From contig NZ_QJJS01000008.1 in assembly GCF_003201595.1 (NCBI RefSeq), forward strand, positions 124,001-188,000: a stretch of DNA of 64,000 nt. The letters are read 5' to 3'. Source of the stretch: Sphaerotilus hippei (GTDB lineage Bacteria > Pseudomonadota > Gammaproteobacteria > Burkholderiales > Burkholderiaceae_C). Both the position numbers and the translations under genes were made by a program. Position 1 is the first letter of the stretch. Each line of letters starts with the position of its first letter. Below, piece after piece: positions 21,489 through 32,454 of this stretch. The notes beneath the pieces were generated by a model. It saw only the letters and a program-made list of their open reading frames with translations. It was not told the DNA's origin and made no database searches.

Positions 21489-22598
21489 TCAGGCGCGCAG
21501 CAGGTGGCGCTCCAGCCGGGCCTGCACCACCAGCGTCTGCAGCCGGTGGCTGGCCTCGCGGAAGGTCCGGTAACCGCTGTCGGCCTGCTGCTGGTGCTGT
21601 GCGGCCAGCGCGTCGAGCCCCAGGCGGGACAGCACCTTGTGCAGCACCGCATGGGTGATCACGCGCTCTTCCGGCTCGGTCACGGCCATCAGGGTCGAGT
21701 CGGCGGAGCGGGCCGCCGCCAGCGCCTCGTCGCTGCGGCCGAGCTGCAGCAGGCACCAGGCGCGGTCGGCCTGGTAGAGGCACTCGGTGCCGGTCAGGCC
21801 CTCGCGCAGCGCACCGGCCATGTGCTCGTCGTACAGCGCCAGCGCCGTGGCGAAGTCGCCGGAGATCGTCAGCACCTGCGCACGCTGCATCGGCGTGTGG
21901 TGGCTGAGCGCCCGGATGCGCAGGCTCTGGTCGAGGCAGATCGACGACTCCATGCCGAGCTGCACCCGCCGCACCGCGCTCTCGTCACGGGTGCCGAACA
22001 GGTCGGCCAGTCGCACCTCGATCAGCCGCAGCAGCGAGATGTTGTAGATCACGGCACTGAGCGTCGCCCCGTCCCCCTCCGCGGCCGCATGCACGCGCGC
22101 CCGGCTGTACCACGGCTGGGCCAGGTCCTCGCGGCCGGCGAAATGGGTCGCGCAGGCGAGCACCAGGCAGGCCCGCGCCCTCGCGCTGTGGTGATCGGGT
22201 GCGGCCTGGCTCAGGGCCAGATCGGCATGCTCGACCATCGACGGGTAGTCCTGCGCGCGGAAATCACAGTGCGCCATCCAGGCCGCCGACAGCGCCTGGA
22301 TGTGCGGCGCCTTGACCGAACAGGCCAGCGCGTGGGCACGCCTCAGGCGGTCACGCGCCCGGGCGTTGAGGCACTCGTAGTAGTCGACCAGGCCTTCGGT
22401 CAGCCACAGCCAGGCGTTGAGTACCGCATTGGACGGCGTCTCCGGCAGCGCACGCAGGCCGGCCACCTCGGCCCGGGCCTCGTCGACCTGGCCGAGCCGG
22501 GCCAGCACCGACGCCCGCTCGGCGCGCAGGAACGGCAGCTCGCGCGGGATGCGGGCCTGCGCGATGGCAGCCTCCAGATTGAGCAGCTGTCGGTGCAT
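21489..22598 (-). CDS. TPR-like helical protein of unknown function
   Basis: A 369-residue all-helical protein. Repeats such as ASVLARLGQVDEARAEV, AHCDFRAQDYPSMVEHADLAL and AWCLLQLGRSDEALAAARSAD are degenerate tetratricopeptide repeats, together with LYQADRAWCLLQL. There is no signal peptide or transmembrane segment and no enzymatic domain. Similar TPR arrays in this bacterial group often precede a GGDEF domain, which is absent here, so it may be a truncated or regulatory relative. It lies 25 bp after purC on the same strand and ends convergently 7 bp from the chaperedoxin gene. Confidence 0.75.
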   Translation of the reverse strand: MHRQLLNLEAAIAQARIPRELPFLRAERASVLARLGQVDEARAEVAGLRALPETPSNAVLNAWLWLTEGLVDYYECLNARARDRLRRAHALACSVKAPHIQALSAAWMAHCDFRAQDYPSMVEHADLALSQAAPDHHSARARACLVLACATHFAGREDLAQPWYSRARVHAAAEGDGATLSAVIYNISLLRLIEVRLADLFGTRDESAVRRVQLGMESSICLDQSLRIRALSHHTPMQRAQVLTISGDFATALALYDEHMAGALREGLTGTECLYQADRAWCLLQLGRSDEALAAARSADSTLMAVTEPEERVITHAVLHKVLSRLGLDALAAQHQQQADSGYRTFREASHRLQTLVVQARLERHLLRA

Positions 22599-22623
22599 GC
22601 ACGGGCCCGCGGCAGGGCGAGGA

Positions 22624-23535
22624 TCAGATCGCGGTCAGGCGGACCAGGGCTTCGCGGTACTTGGCGGCCGTCGCGTCGATCACCTCGGCCGGCAGCGCCG
22701 GCGACGGCGCTTCCTTGTTCCAGGGCTGGCCGTCGATGCGCACGGCCTCGAGCCAGTCGCGCACGAACTGCTTGTCGAAACTGGGCGGATTCTGGCCGGC
22801 CTGCAGCGCGGCCTCGTAGCTTTCCACCGGCCAGTAGCGCGAGGAGTCCGGCGTCAGCACCTCGTCCATCAGCGTCAGCACGCCGTGCTCGTCCAGGCCG
22901 AACTCGAACTTGGTGTCGGCGATGATGATGCCCTTGGTCAGCGCGAAGTTGGCCGCGGCCTGGTACAGGTGGATCGACACGTCGCGGATCTTGGCGGCCA
23001 GCGGCGCACCGATCTGGTCGACCATGCGGTCGAAGCTGATGTTCTCGTCGTGGTCGCCCATCTCGGCCTTGGTGGCCGGCGTGAAGATGGGCTCGGGCAG
23101 CTTGGCCGCGTTGCGCAGCCCGGACGGCAGCGCCACGCCGCAGACCGACTGGCTCTCCTGGTATTCCTTCCAGCCGCTGCCCGCCAGGTAACCACGCACC
23201 ACGGCCTCGATCGGGACCGGCTTCAGGCGCTTGACCAGCATCGAGCGGCCCCGCACCTGGTCGACCTCGTCGGGCGCGACGACGCTGGCGGGCTCGTCGC
23301 CCGTCAGGTGGTTGGGCACGATGTGGCCGAGCTTGTCGAACCAGAACAGCGCCACCTGGGTCAGCAGCTCGCCCTTGCCGGGAATGGGCTCGCCCATGAT
23401 CACGTCGAAGGCCGACAGGCGGTCGCTGGCGATCATGAGGATGCGATCCTCGCCGACGGCGTAGTTGTCTCTGACTTTGCCGCGGGCGAGCAGAGGAAGG
23501 CTGTGCAGGGAGGATTCGAGCAGGGCTGTGGACAC
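22624..23535 (-). CDS. purC: Phosphoribosylaminoimidazole-succinocarboxamide synthase
   Basis: SAICAR synthetase, which joins aspartate to CAIR in purine synthesis. The GTG at 23535 gives 303 residues beginning [25 protein letters not shown], the usual start. The longer open frame upstream is non-homologous. Motifs are [52 protein letters not shown] and [13 protein letters not shown]. No clear Shine-Dalgarno precedes the GTG. It is downstream of fba, with a hairpin terminator between them. Confidence 0.95.
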   Translation of the reverse strand: MSTALLESSLHSLPLLARGKVRDNYAVGEDRILMIASDRLSAFDVIMGEPIPGKGELLTQVALFWFDKLGHIVPNHLTGDEPASVVAPDEVDQVRGRSMLVKRLKPVPIEAVVRGYLAGSGWKEYQESQSVCGVALPSGLRNAAKLPEPIFTPATKAEMGDHDENISFDRMVDQIGAPLAAKIRDVSIHLYQAAANFALTKGIIIADTKFEFGLDEHGVLTLMDEVLTPDSSRYWPVESYEAALQAGQNPPSFDKQFVRDWLEAVRIDGQPWNKEAPSPALPAEVIDATAAKYREALVRLTAI

Positions 23536-23587
23536 GGTCGTGATGCAGTTCGGTTGGTGACGGGATTGTAGGCGCGCACCAACAAGA

Positions 23588-23609
23588 ACGGCCCGCTTGC
23601 GCGGGCCGT
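23588..23609 (-). terminator. Hairpin terminator between fba and purC
   Basis: A perfect 9-bp stem ACGGCCCGC/GCGGGCCGT with a 4-nt loop, followed on the minus strand by TCTTGTTGG. It lies just after the fba stop. The U-tract is imperfect, so termination may be partial. Confidence 0.6.
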
Positions 23610-23651
23610 CGTGCGCCGCGGCCCGGCCGCGGCGAAAGGATCGGACGGGGC

Positions 23652-24716
23652 TCAGACCACCATCTGGGCCAGCGCGCCGCTGGCGTACATCGTGGCGATC
23701 TGGCTCATCGCGATCGGCTTGATCTTGCCCGCCTGGCCTTCGCAGCCGAACTCCATGTAGCGCTGCTTGCACAGGGCCGTGGCGGCCTCGCGGGCCGGCT
23801 TGAGCCACTCGCGCGCGTCGAACTTCTCGGGGTTCTCGAACATGAACTTGCGCACCGCGCCGGTCATCGCCAGGCGGATGTCGGTGTCGATGTTGATCTT
23901 GCGCACGCCGTGCTTGATGGCTTCCTGGATCTCGGCGACCGGCACGCCGTAGGTCTCCTTCATCTTGCCGCCGTACTGGTTGATGATGGCCAGCAGGTCC
24001 TGCGGCACCGACGACGAGCCGTGCATCACCAGGTGGGTGTTGGGGATGCGCGCGTGGATTTCCTTGACGCGCGAGATGGCCAGGATGTCACCGGTGGGCG
24101 GGCGGCTGAACTTGTAGGCGCCGTGGCTGGTGCCGATGGCGATCGCCAGCGCGTCGAGCTGCGTGGCCTTGACGAACTGGGCGGCCTCTTCCGGGTCGGT
24201 CAGCATCTGGCTGTGGTCGAGCTTGCCCTCGGCGCCGATGCCGTCTTCCTCGCCGGCCTCACCGGTTTCCAGGTTGCCCAGGCAGCCCAGCTCGCCCTCG
24301 ACGGTGACACCGACCTGGTGGGCCATGTCGACCACCTTGCGGGTCACGTCGACGTTGTAGTCGAACGAGGCCGGGGTCTTGCCGTCGGCCTGCAGCGAGC
24401 CGTCCATCATCACCGAGCCGAAGCCCAGGTCGATGGCGCCCTGGCAGATCGCCGGGGTCTGGCCGTGATCCTGGTGCATCACCAGCGGGATGTGCGGATA
24501 GGCCTCGACGGCCGCCTGGATCAGGTGCTTGATGAAATGCTCGCCGGCGTACTTGCGTGCACCCGCGCTGGCCTGCAGGATGACCGGAGCGCCGAGTTCA
24601 TGCGCCGCGGCCATCACGGCCTGCACCTGTTCCAGGTTGTTGACGTTGAAAGCCGGAATGCCGTAGCCGTTTTCGGCGGCGTGGTCCAGCAGCTGGCGCA
24701 TGGAAACGAGGGCCAT
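23652..24716 (-). CDS. fba: Fructose-bisphosphate aldolase, class II
   Basis: Zinc-dependent aldolase of glycolysis, gluconeogenesis and the Calvin cycle. The ATG at 24716, with AAGGA 5 nt upstream, gives 354 residues starting [30 protein letters not shown]. Metal and substrate motifs are [40 protein letters not shown] and MHGSSSVPQ. It is the Calvin-type (class IIB) form typical of Burkholderiales. It lies between pyk and purC. Confidence 0.96.
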   Translation of the reverse strand: MALVSMRQLLDHAAENGYGIPAFNVNNLEQVQAVMAAAHELGAPVILQASAGARKYAGEHFIKHLIQAAVEAYPHIPLVMHQDHGQTPAICQGAIDLGFGSVMMDGSLQADGKTPASFDYNVDVTRKVVDMAHQVGVTVEGELGCLGNLETGEAGEEDGIGAEGKLDHSQMLTDPEEAAQFVKATQLDALAIAIGTSHGAYKFSRPPTGDILAISRVKEIHARIPNTHLVMHGSSSVPQDLLAIINQYGGKMKETYGVPVAEIQEAIKHGVRKINIDTDIRLAMTGAVRKFMFENPEKFDAREWLKPAREAATALCKQRYMEFGCEGQAGKIKPIAMSQIATMYASGALAQMVV

Positions 24717-24934
24717 GGTGATCCTTGGAGAGTGAAGAGAAATCCTGGCTCCGGATCCGCCGGCGACCGTGGACAAGTCCTGCCGCGCCAGCATGAAACC
24801 GTGCTGTAACCCGCAGATTCTACGGTCCCCACCCGCGGGAAAGAACCCTGCGAGCCGGGGACTCCGTCACCGATCGCCCACGCCGTGGCTTTCTGCCGAT
24901 GCCGGTTCGGGACACCCCCCCCGCCCGTCCGGCC

Positions 24935-26365
24935 TCAGGCGACCAGGCAGACCTTCAGCATGTTGGTGCCGCCCGGATGGCCCATCGGCTCGCCGCAGGT
25001 GATGGCGTAGGTGTCGCCCGGGCGCAGCACGCCGCGGTCCACCAGGATGGCCTCGGCCTTGGCCAGCGCCGCGTCACGCTCGTCGAACGCCGGCATCAGG
25101 ATCGGCCGCACGTTGCGATAGAGCACCATCTTGCGCTCCGACAGCGGCTGGGTCGTCAGGCCGAAGATCGGCACGTTGATGCGGTGGCGGCTCATCCACA
25201 GCGCGGTCGAGCCCGACTCGGTCAGCGCGACGATGGCCTTGCAGCCCAGGTGGTGGGCAGTGAACAGCGCGCCCATCGCGATCGACTGGTCGATGCGGCG
25301 GAAGGTCTTGTTGGTGAAGTCGGCGTCGAGCTTGACCTCGTCGGCACGCTCGGCCGCGTAGGCGATGGCCGCCATCTGCTCGACCGTCTCGACCGGGTAC
25401 TTGCCCGCGGCGGTCTCGGCCGACAGCATCACGGCGTCGGTGCCGTCGAGCACGGCGTTGGCCACGTCCGACACCTCGGCGCGCGTGGGCACCGGGTTCT
25501 GGATCATCGACTCCATCATCTGCGTGGCGGTGATGGCGACCTTGTCCATCTCGCGGGCCATGCGGATCATCTTCTTCTGCAGCGCCGGCACGGCGGCGTT
25601 GCCGACCTCGACCGCCAGGTCACCGCGGGCGACCATGATGCCGTCCGAGGCACGCAGGATGGCCTCGAGCTGCGGGATCGCCTCGGTGCGCTCGATCTTG
25701 GCGATCATGCCCGGCTTGTGGCGCCACGGCTCGCCGGCCACGTTGGCCAGCTGGCGCGCCATCTCCATGTCGGTGGCGTTCTTCGGGAAGGACACCGCCA
25801 GGTACTCGCACTGGAAGGACATCGCCGTCTTGATGTCCTCCATGTCCTTGGCGGTCAGCGCCGGGGCGGTCAGGCCGCCGCCCTGCTTGTTGATGCCCTT
25901 GTTGTTGGACAGCTCGCCGCCGATGCGCACGAGGGTGTGCACCTCGTCGCCCCGCACGGCCTCGACCGTCAGCACGATCAGGCCGTCGTTGAGCAGCAGG
26001 CTGTCGCCCGGCTTCACGTCGCGCGGCAGTTCCTTGTAGTCGAGGCCCACGCCCTCGATGTCACCCGGCTCGACGCGGGACGCGTCGAGCACGAAGGCCT
26101 GGCCCTGCTCGAGCATGACCTTGCCTTCGGCGAACTTGCCCACGCGGATCTTCGGGCCCTGCAGGTCGGCCATGATGGCCACCGGCTTGCCCACGCGGGC
26201 AGCCACCTGGCGCACCAGCGTGGCCCGGTCGATGTGGTCCTGGGCCTTGCCGTGGCTGAAGTTCAGCCGCACGACGTCGACCCCGGCGCGGATCATGCGT
26301 TCCAGCACCGCCGGGTCGGACGAGGCAGGGCCGAGGGTGGCAACGATCTTGGTCTGGCGGGGCAT
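24935..26365 (-). CDS. pyk: Pyruvate kinase
   Basis: Transfers phosphate from PEP to ADP in the last step of glycolysis. The ATG at 26365, behind GGAG, gives 476 residues starting MPRQTKIVATLGPASSD. A frame from 26419 adds non-homologous residues. Motifs are VRLNFSHG, MVARGDLAVEVG, KKMIRMAREMDKVAITATQMMESMI and a C-terminal domain with VALTESGSTALWMSRHR. It is followed by fba. The 218-bp gap between pyk and fba holds nothing I recognise. Confidence 0.96.
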   Translation of the reverse strand: MPRQTKIVATLGPASSDPAVLERMIRAGVDVVRLNFSHGKAQDHIDRATLVRQVAARVGKPVAIMADLQGPKIRVGKFAEGKVMLEQGQAFVLDASRVEPGDIEGVGLDYKELPRDVKPGDSLLLNDGLIVLTVEAVRGDEVHTLVRIGGELSNNKGINKQGGGLTAPALTAKDMEDIKTAMSFQCEYLAVSFPKNATDMEMARQLANVAGEPWRHKPGMIAKIERTEAIPQLEAILRASDGIMVARGDLAVEVGNAAVPALQKKMIRMAREMDKVAITATQMMESMIQNPVPTRAEVSDVANAVLDGTDAVMLSAETAAGKYPVETVEQMAAIAYAAERADEVKLDADFTNKTFRRIDQSIAMGALFTAHHLGCKAIVALTESGSTALWMSRHRINVPIFGLTTQPLSERKMVLYRNVRPILMPAFDERDAALAKAEAILVDRGVLRPGDTYAITCGEPMGHPGGTNMLKVCLVA

Positions 26366-26480
26366 CTGGCGGTCTCCATTGAGGTGTTCTGACCCTCGCA
26401 ACAAGGCGCCGCTGGACATTCCGGCGCCCCCTGCAATGCGGGGTGCGCCGGATTATCGACCCCGATCCGGAACAGACCGG

Positions 26481-28802
26481 TTACAGGCGGCGGGAAGCCG
26501 CACCGGCAGCAGCGTCAGCCACCGCCAGCGCCGTCATGTTCACCACCCGGCGCATCGACGCCGACGGCGACAGGATGTGCACCGGCGCGGCCGCCCCCAG
26601 CAGGACCGGGCCGACCGTCACGCCCTTGCCCGCCGTCACCTTCAGCACGTTGAACAGGATGTTGGCCGCGTCGATGTTGGGCAGCACCAGCACGTTGGCC
26701 GAGCCCGTCAGCGTCGAGTCGGGCAGGATGTTGCGGCGGATCGTCTCCGACAGCGCCGCATCGCCGTGCATCTCGCCGTCGCACTCGATCTCGGGCGCAC
26801 GCGCCACGAACAGGTCACGCGCCTCGCGCACCCGCCGGGCCGACGCCCGCGACGAGGTGCCGTACATCGAGTGCGACAGGAAGGCCACCTTCGGCGGCAC
26901 GCCGAAGCGGCGCACCTCCTCGGCCGCCATCAGCGCGATCTCGGCCAGCTCCTCGGCGCTGGGCTGCTCGTTGATGTAGGTGTCGGTGATGAACAGGTTG
27001 TGCTCGTCGAGCATCAGCGCGTTCATCGTCGCGAACACCTTGGCCCCCGGCTTCTGGCCGATGACCTGCTTGACGTACTCGAAGTGCGTGTCGTAGCGAC
27101 CGTGCAGGCCGCACAGCATCGCGTCGGCATGGCCGAGCTTGAGCAGCATGGTCGCGATCAGCGTCGTCGAGCGGCGCACCGCCGCCTTGGCCGCCTCGAC
27201 CGAGACGCCGTCGCGCTTCATCAGCCGGTGGTATTCCTCCCAGCAGGCGCGGAAGCGCGGATCGTCCTCGGGGTTCACCACCTCGAAGTCGACGCCGGCC
27301 TTCAGGCGCAGGCCGGCACGCTCCAGGCGCATCTGGATCACCGACGGGCGACCCACCAGGATGGGCTGCGCCAGGCCATCGGCCAGCACCGCCTGCACCG
27401 CACGCAGCACCCGCTCGTCCTCGCCCTCGGCGTAGACCACCCGGGCCGGGCTGCGCTTGGCCGCAGCGAACACCGGGCGCATGAACATGCCGGTCTGGTA
27501 GACGTAGCGGGTCAGCGAATCGCGGTAGGCCACCAGATCGGTGATCGGGCGGGCCGCGACCCCCGAATCGACCGCCGCCTGCGCCACGGCCGGCGCGATG
27601 CGCAGGATCAGGCGCGCGTCGAACGGCTTGGGGATCAGGTAGTCGGGGCCGAACTTCAGGTCCTGGCCGGCGTAGGCGGCCGCGACCTCGTCGCTGGTCT
27701 CCTCCTTGGCCAGCGCGGCGATCTCGCGCACGCAGGCCAGCTTCATCTCCTCGGTGATGCGGGTCGCGCCGCAGTCCAGCGCGCCCCGGAAGATGTAGGG
27801 GAAGCACAGCACGTTGTTGACCTGGTTCGGGTAGTCCGACCGGCCGGTGGCGATGATGCAGTCCGGCCGCGCCGCCTTGGCGATCTCGGGGCGGATCTCC
27901 GGCTCCGGGTTGGCCAGCGCCAGGATGATCGGCTGCGAGCCCATGCTCGCGACCATCTCGCCGGTCATCACGCCCGCGGCCGAGCAGCCCAGGAACACGT
28001 CGGCGCCACGGATCGCGTCGGCCAGCGTCACGTCGCTGGTGCGCTGGCAGTAGCGCTGCTTGGACTCGTCGAGCTTGCCGGCGACGACGTCGGCGCGGCC
28101 CTCGCGGATCACGCCCTTGGAGTCGCAGACGAAGATGTTCTCGATCTTCACGCCCAGGCCGACCATCAGGTCCAGGCAGGCGATGGCCGCCGCGCCCGCG
28201 CCCGACACCACCATCTTGACCTCGCCGATGCGCTTGCCCACCAGCTCCAGGCCGTTGAGCAGCGCCGCACCCGAGATGATCGCCGTGCCGTGCTGGTCGT
28301 CATGGAAGACGGGGATCTTCATGCGCTCGCGCAGCTTCTTCTCGATGTAGAAGCACTCCGGCGCCTTGATGTCCTCGAGGTTGATGCCCCCGAGCGTGGG
28401 CTCCAGCGCGGCGATGATCTCGACCAGCTTGTCCGGGTCGTTCTCGGCCAGCTCGATGTCGAACACGTCGATGCCGGCGAACTTCTTGAACAGGCAGCCC
28501 TTGCCTTCCATCACCGGCTTGGACGCCAGCGGGCCGATGTTGCCCAGGCCCAGCACCGCCGTGCCGTTCGTCACCACCCCCACCAGGTTGCCACGCGAGG
28601 TGTACTCCGCCGCCAGCGTCGGATCCTGCTCGATCGCCAAGCACGGATACGCCACGCCGGGCGAGTACGCCAGCGACAGATCACGCTGGTTCATCAGCGG
28701 CTTCAGCGGCGTGACCGCGATCTTGCCGCGCGCGGGCGCACGGTGGTATTCCAGCGCGGCGTCACGCAACGCCTGTTCTGCGGATGACAGGGGTTCACTC
28801 AT
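26481..28802 (-). CDS. maeB: NADP-dependent malic enzyme with C-terminal phosphotransacetylase-like domain
   Basis: Oxidatively decarboxylates malate to pyruvate and yields NADPH. The ATG at 28802, with GGAG upstream, gives 773 residues. Residues 1-430 are the malic enzyme ([64 protein letters not shown]). Residues 440-773 resemble phosphotransacetylase ([33 protein letters not shown]). In MaeB enzymes this tail is regulatory, sensing acetyl-CoA, and usually not catalytic. It marks the left core-genome border of the defence island. Confidence 0.95.
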   Translation of the reverse strand: MSEPLSSAEQALRDAALEYHRAPARGKIAVTPLKPLMNQRDLSLAYSPGVAYPCLAIEQDPTLAAEYTSRGNLVGVVTNGTAVLGLGNIGPLASKPVMEGKGCLFKKFAGIDVFDIELAENDPDKLVEIIAALEPTLGGINLEDIKAPECFYIEKKLRERMKIPVFHDDQHGTAIISGAALLNGLELVGKRIGEVKMVVSGAGAAAIACLDLMVGLGVKIENIFVCDSKGVIREGRADVVAGKLDESKQRYCQRTSDVTLADAIRGADVFLGCSAAGVMTGEMVASMGSQPIILALANPEPEIRPEIAKAARPDCIIATGRSDYPNQVNNVLCFPYIFRGALDCGATRITEEMKLACVREIAALAKEETSDEVAAAYAGQDLKFGPDYLIPKPFDARLILRIAPAVAQAAVDSGVAARPITDLVAYRDSLTRYVYQTGMFMRPVFAAAKRSPARVVYAEGEDERVLRAVQAVLADGLAQPILVGRPSVIQMRLERAGLRLKAGVDFEVVNPEDDPRFRACWEEYHRLMKRDGVSVEAAKAAVRRSTTLIATMLLKLGHADAMLCGLHGRYDTHFEYVKQVIGQKPGAKVFATMNALMLDEHNLFITDTYINEQPSAEELAEIALMAAEEVRRFGVPPKVAFLSHSMYGTSSRASARRVREARDLFVARAPEIECDGEMHGDAALSETIRRNILPDSTLTGSANVLVLPNIDAANILFNVLKVTAGKGVTVGPVLLGAAAPVHILSPSASMRRVVNMTALAVADAAAGAASRRL

Positions 28803-29017
28803 GCAAGGCTCCGAAATGCGTCCCGTGGACGTCAGGAAAAGACAAGGTCCGCGAGGGTAACTGCGCCAACGCCCACCTGAAACCGGCAAATCGGAGGAAA
28901 ACCCGGGTCATGCGACCCCCGTGGAATCGTCATGCAGAAGCGGCATGACGCAGGCAGTCAGCGGGGCAGCACCGCCCACCGGTACGCTGAGGCACCGGCT
29001 TCAGTCGGGGCTCGGCA

Positions 29018-29188
29018 TCAGACGACCTCACCCTCCACCTTCGACCGAAGCCGCACGGTCCAATGCCCGCCGGACTCCTGCTGGAGCGCCAGCAGGTCGT
29101 CGGTGCGCAGCATGTCCAGCAGACCGGAATGACCGTAGGTCTTCGGCGAGAAGGCCGGGTGGGTTTCAGGAAGTGCCCCTGTGCCCTG
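29018..29188 (-). pseudogene. C-terminal fragment of a LOTUS/OST-HTH domain protein
   Basis: The minus-strand frame ending at 29018 reads [21 protein letters not shown] followed by ALQQESGGHWTVRLRSKVEGEVV. This is the tail of a LOTUS (OST-HTH) RNA-binding domain as found at the C-terminus of NYN-domain ribonuclease-like proteins. Upstream of about 29188 the frame stays open but no longer looks homologous, and there is no NYN domain. I infer a gene truncated at its 5' side, probably when the restriction-modification island arrived. Confidence 0.55.
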
Positions 29189-29352
29189 GGTGAAAGCGCG
29201 GCACACACTGGGCATGGGCAGGTGCAGCTCTTGTCCGTCAAGGGCAAGCGTGCTGGGGCTTCGCACGAAGGCTGGCGCGTCTGCCCAACCCCGACATCGT
29301 GTCCGTCGGTGCGGCCCTTTCCACGCCGGGCCGTCTTGGCGACGCTTCTGGG

Positions 29353-29380
29353 CTGACAGATTGTGCTCGGCGGTCAAAAT
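29353..29380 (+). promoter_or_regulatory. Candidate hsdM promoter
   Basis: CTGACA (29353-29358), a 16-bp spacer and CAAAAT (29375-29380) resemble a sigma-70 promoter, with 5 of 6 matches in the -35 element. Transcription would begin near 29387, 28 nt before the hsdM ATG. Confidence 0.5.
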
Positions 29381-29414
29381 GCTCAGAACACTGCCAAGCC
29401 ACTCCTGGAACCGA

Positions 29415-31256
<1,842 letters not shown>

Positions 31257-31280
31257 GTGCGGCTGTTGTCGCCGCGAAAA

Positions 31281-31299
31281 GTGTCGGCAGTGCTGACAC
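31281..31299. terminator. Hairpin after hsdM
   Basis: GTGTCGGC-AGT-GCTGACAC forms an 8-bp stem with one G-U pair and a 3-nt loop, 25 nt after the hsdM stop. On the minus strand it is followed by TTTT, on the plus strand by no U-tract. It may be a processing or weak termination site that separates hsdM from the Abi transcript. Confidence 0.35.
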
Positions 31300-31441
31300 C
31301 AATGCAGCATCTCGCTTGCGCTGATCGCCGACGCACATGCCCTGAACGACAATGTGCGGCAACATCCAGATCGACAAAAAAACGCTGCCACAGCGCAGCA
31401 GACGGCGGGGAAAAAATGGTGGACGGGAGTAGAATCCGCGG

Positions 31442-31510
31442 CAACAACACCCCCCAAGCCTCTCGGACAGCCCGCTGTCATGATGCTCAAACCGGGGGGT
31501 TTATCTTTTT
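31442..31510 (+). ncRNA. Candidate small structured RNA upstream of the Abi gene
   Basis: Directly before the Abi gene, TAGAAT (31430-31435) is a good -10 with no good -35. The next 70 nt can fold with ACCCCCC (31449-31455) pairing to GGGGGGT (31494-31500), enclosing a perfect hairpin GACAG-CCCG-CTGTC (31466-31479). The stretch ends in TTATCTTTTT, a terminator-like U-tract. An alternative hairpin AAACC-GGGG-GGTTT (31489-31502) competes with the long stem. Small structured RNAs are known upstream of abiF-type HEPN genes and act as RNA antitoxins in some. Here that role is inference from position, structure and the HEPN neighbour. It could instead be an attenuator. Confidence 0.42.
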
Positions 31511-31521
31511 GGGGCTGGCCC

Positions 31522-32454
31522 ATGCACTTTGACAAGCCGCCCCTCTCGCTGGCTGATCAGGTCGCCCTCTGGCGGTCGCGTGGCCTGCAGGTAGCGGATG
31601 TGCCTCGGGCCGGGCGCTACCTCGACAACATTGGCTACTACCGCCTGAGTGCGTACTGCCTGCCGTTCGAGGTGCTGCCCGCCCCAGGGGAGCGCCGGCA
31701 GCATCAGTTCATCCCGGGGACGACATTCGAGCAGGTGCTCCAGCTCTACATCTTCGACCGCAAGCTGCGGCTGCTGGTGATCGAAGCCATCGAGCGACTC
31801 GAAGTGGCGGTGCGCACCCGCTGGGCCCATGCAATGTCCTTGCGCCACGGTGCGCACGCGCACATGGACAGCGCGTGCTTCAAGGATCCGGGGTGGCACG
31901 CCAAGAATCTGGCCAACCTTGCGCGGGACATGGAGAACAGCACCGAGACCTTCGTTGTCCACTACCGCGCCACATACACCTCGCCTGTCTTGCCGCCGAT
32001 CTGGGCGGTGGTCGAGACGATGTCGCTGGGCGCGCTGTCGCACTGGGTGAAGAACACGCGCGACAACGTGGCCAAGCAGGCAATCGCCAACAGCTTGGGT
32101 CTGCCGACGGTGGAGGTGATGGAGCGTGTGTTGCACGTGCTGACGCCGATTCGCAATGCCTGTGCGCACCACAGTCGGCTGTGGAACCGGCGCTTGCCGA
32201 TGAAGCTGCCGCACATCAAGCGGCAGGCGAGCAACCTTGTGCCGCCTGAGAGTCCGCACCACCAGGCGAACTACCTCTACAACCCGCTGGCGCTGCTGGC
32301 TGCCATGTTGAACACGATGAACCCTGGCACGACGTGGGCAGCGCGCCTCGTGCGTCTGCTGGACACCGAGTTGCCTGCCGACCGGCTGTCTGCCATGGGA
32401 TTTCCACAGGACTGGCGCATACGGCCGGTCTGGCAGGAGGGCAACAAGCCATGA
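31522..32454 (+). CDS. Abi family (AbiD/AbiF-like) HEPN protein
   Basis: A 310-residue Abi_2-family protein, linked in other bacteria to abortive phage infection. The N-terminus reads PPLSLADQVALWRSRGLQV and LDNIGYYRLSAYCLPFE, with LYIFDRKLRLLVIEAIERLEVAVRTRWAH in the middle, all typical of the family. A HEPN RNase signature R-x4-H lies at R211-H216 (RNACAH). A second R-x4-H occurs at R98-H103. The ATG at 31522 is chosen because family similarity begins there. The longer open frame upstream runs through the candidate small RNA. Its stop overlaps the hsdS start (ATGA), so it is coupled to the restriction system. Predicted action is RNA cleavage on phage infection, normally held in check. Confidence 0.87.
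   Translation: MHFDKPPLSLADQVALWRSRGLQVADVPRAGRYLDNIGYYRLSAYCLPFEVLPAPGERRQHQFIPGTTFEQVLQLYIFDRKLRLLVIEAIERLEVAVRTRWAHAMSLRHGAHAHMDSACFKDPGWHAKNLANLARDMENSTETFVVHYRATYTSPVLPPIWAVVETMSLGALSHWVKNTRDNVAKQAIANSLGLPTVEVMERVLHVLTPIRNACAHHSRLWNRRLPMKLPHIKRQASNLVPPESPHHQANYLYNPLALLAAMLNTMNPGTTWAARLVRLLDTELPADRLSAMGFPQDWRIRPVWQEGNKP

Larger units (their letters stand above)
28803..29414. other. Left junction of the defence island: no intact gene
   Basis: About 610 bp between maeB and hsdM. It holds the C-terminal fragment of a LOTUS-domain gene on the minus strand (29018-29188) and a promoter for hsdM (29353-29380). The rest shows no convincing gene on either strand and no obvious tRNA or attachment repeat. 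Confidence 0.6.

Noticed and set aside
31354-31521. Abi protein extended upstream by 56 codons
   Set aside because: Family similarity begins at MHFDKPPLSL. The upstream part reads as low-quality sequence and overlaps the structured RNA candidate.
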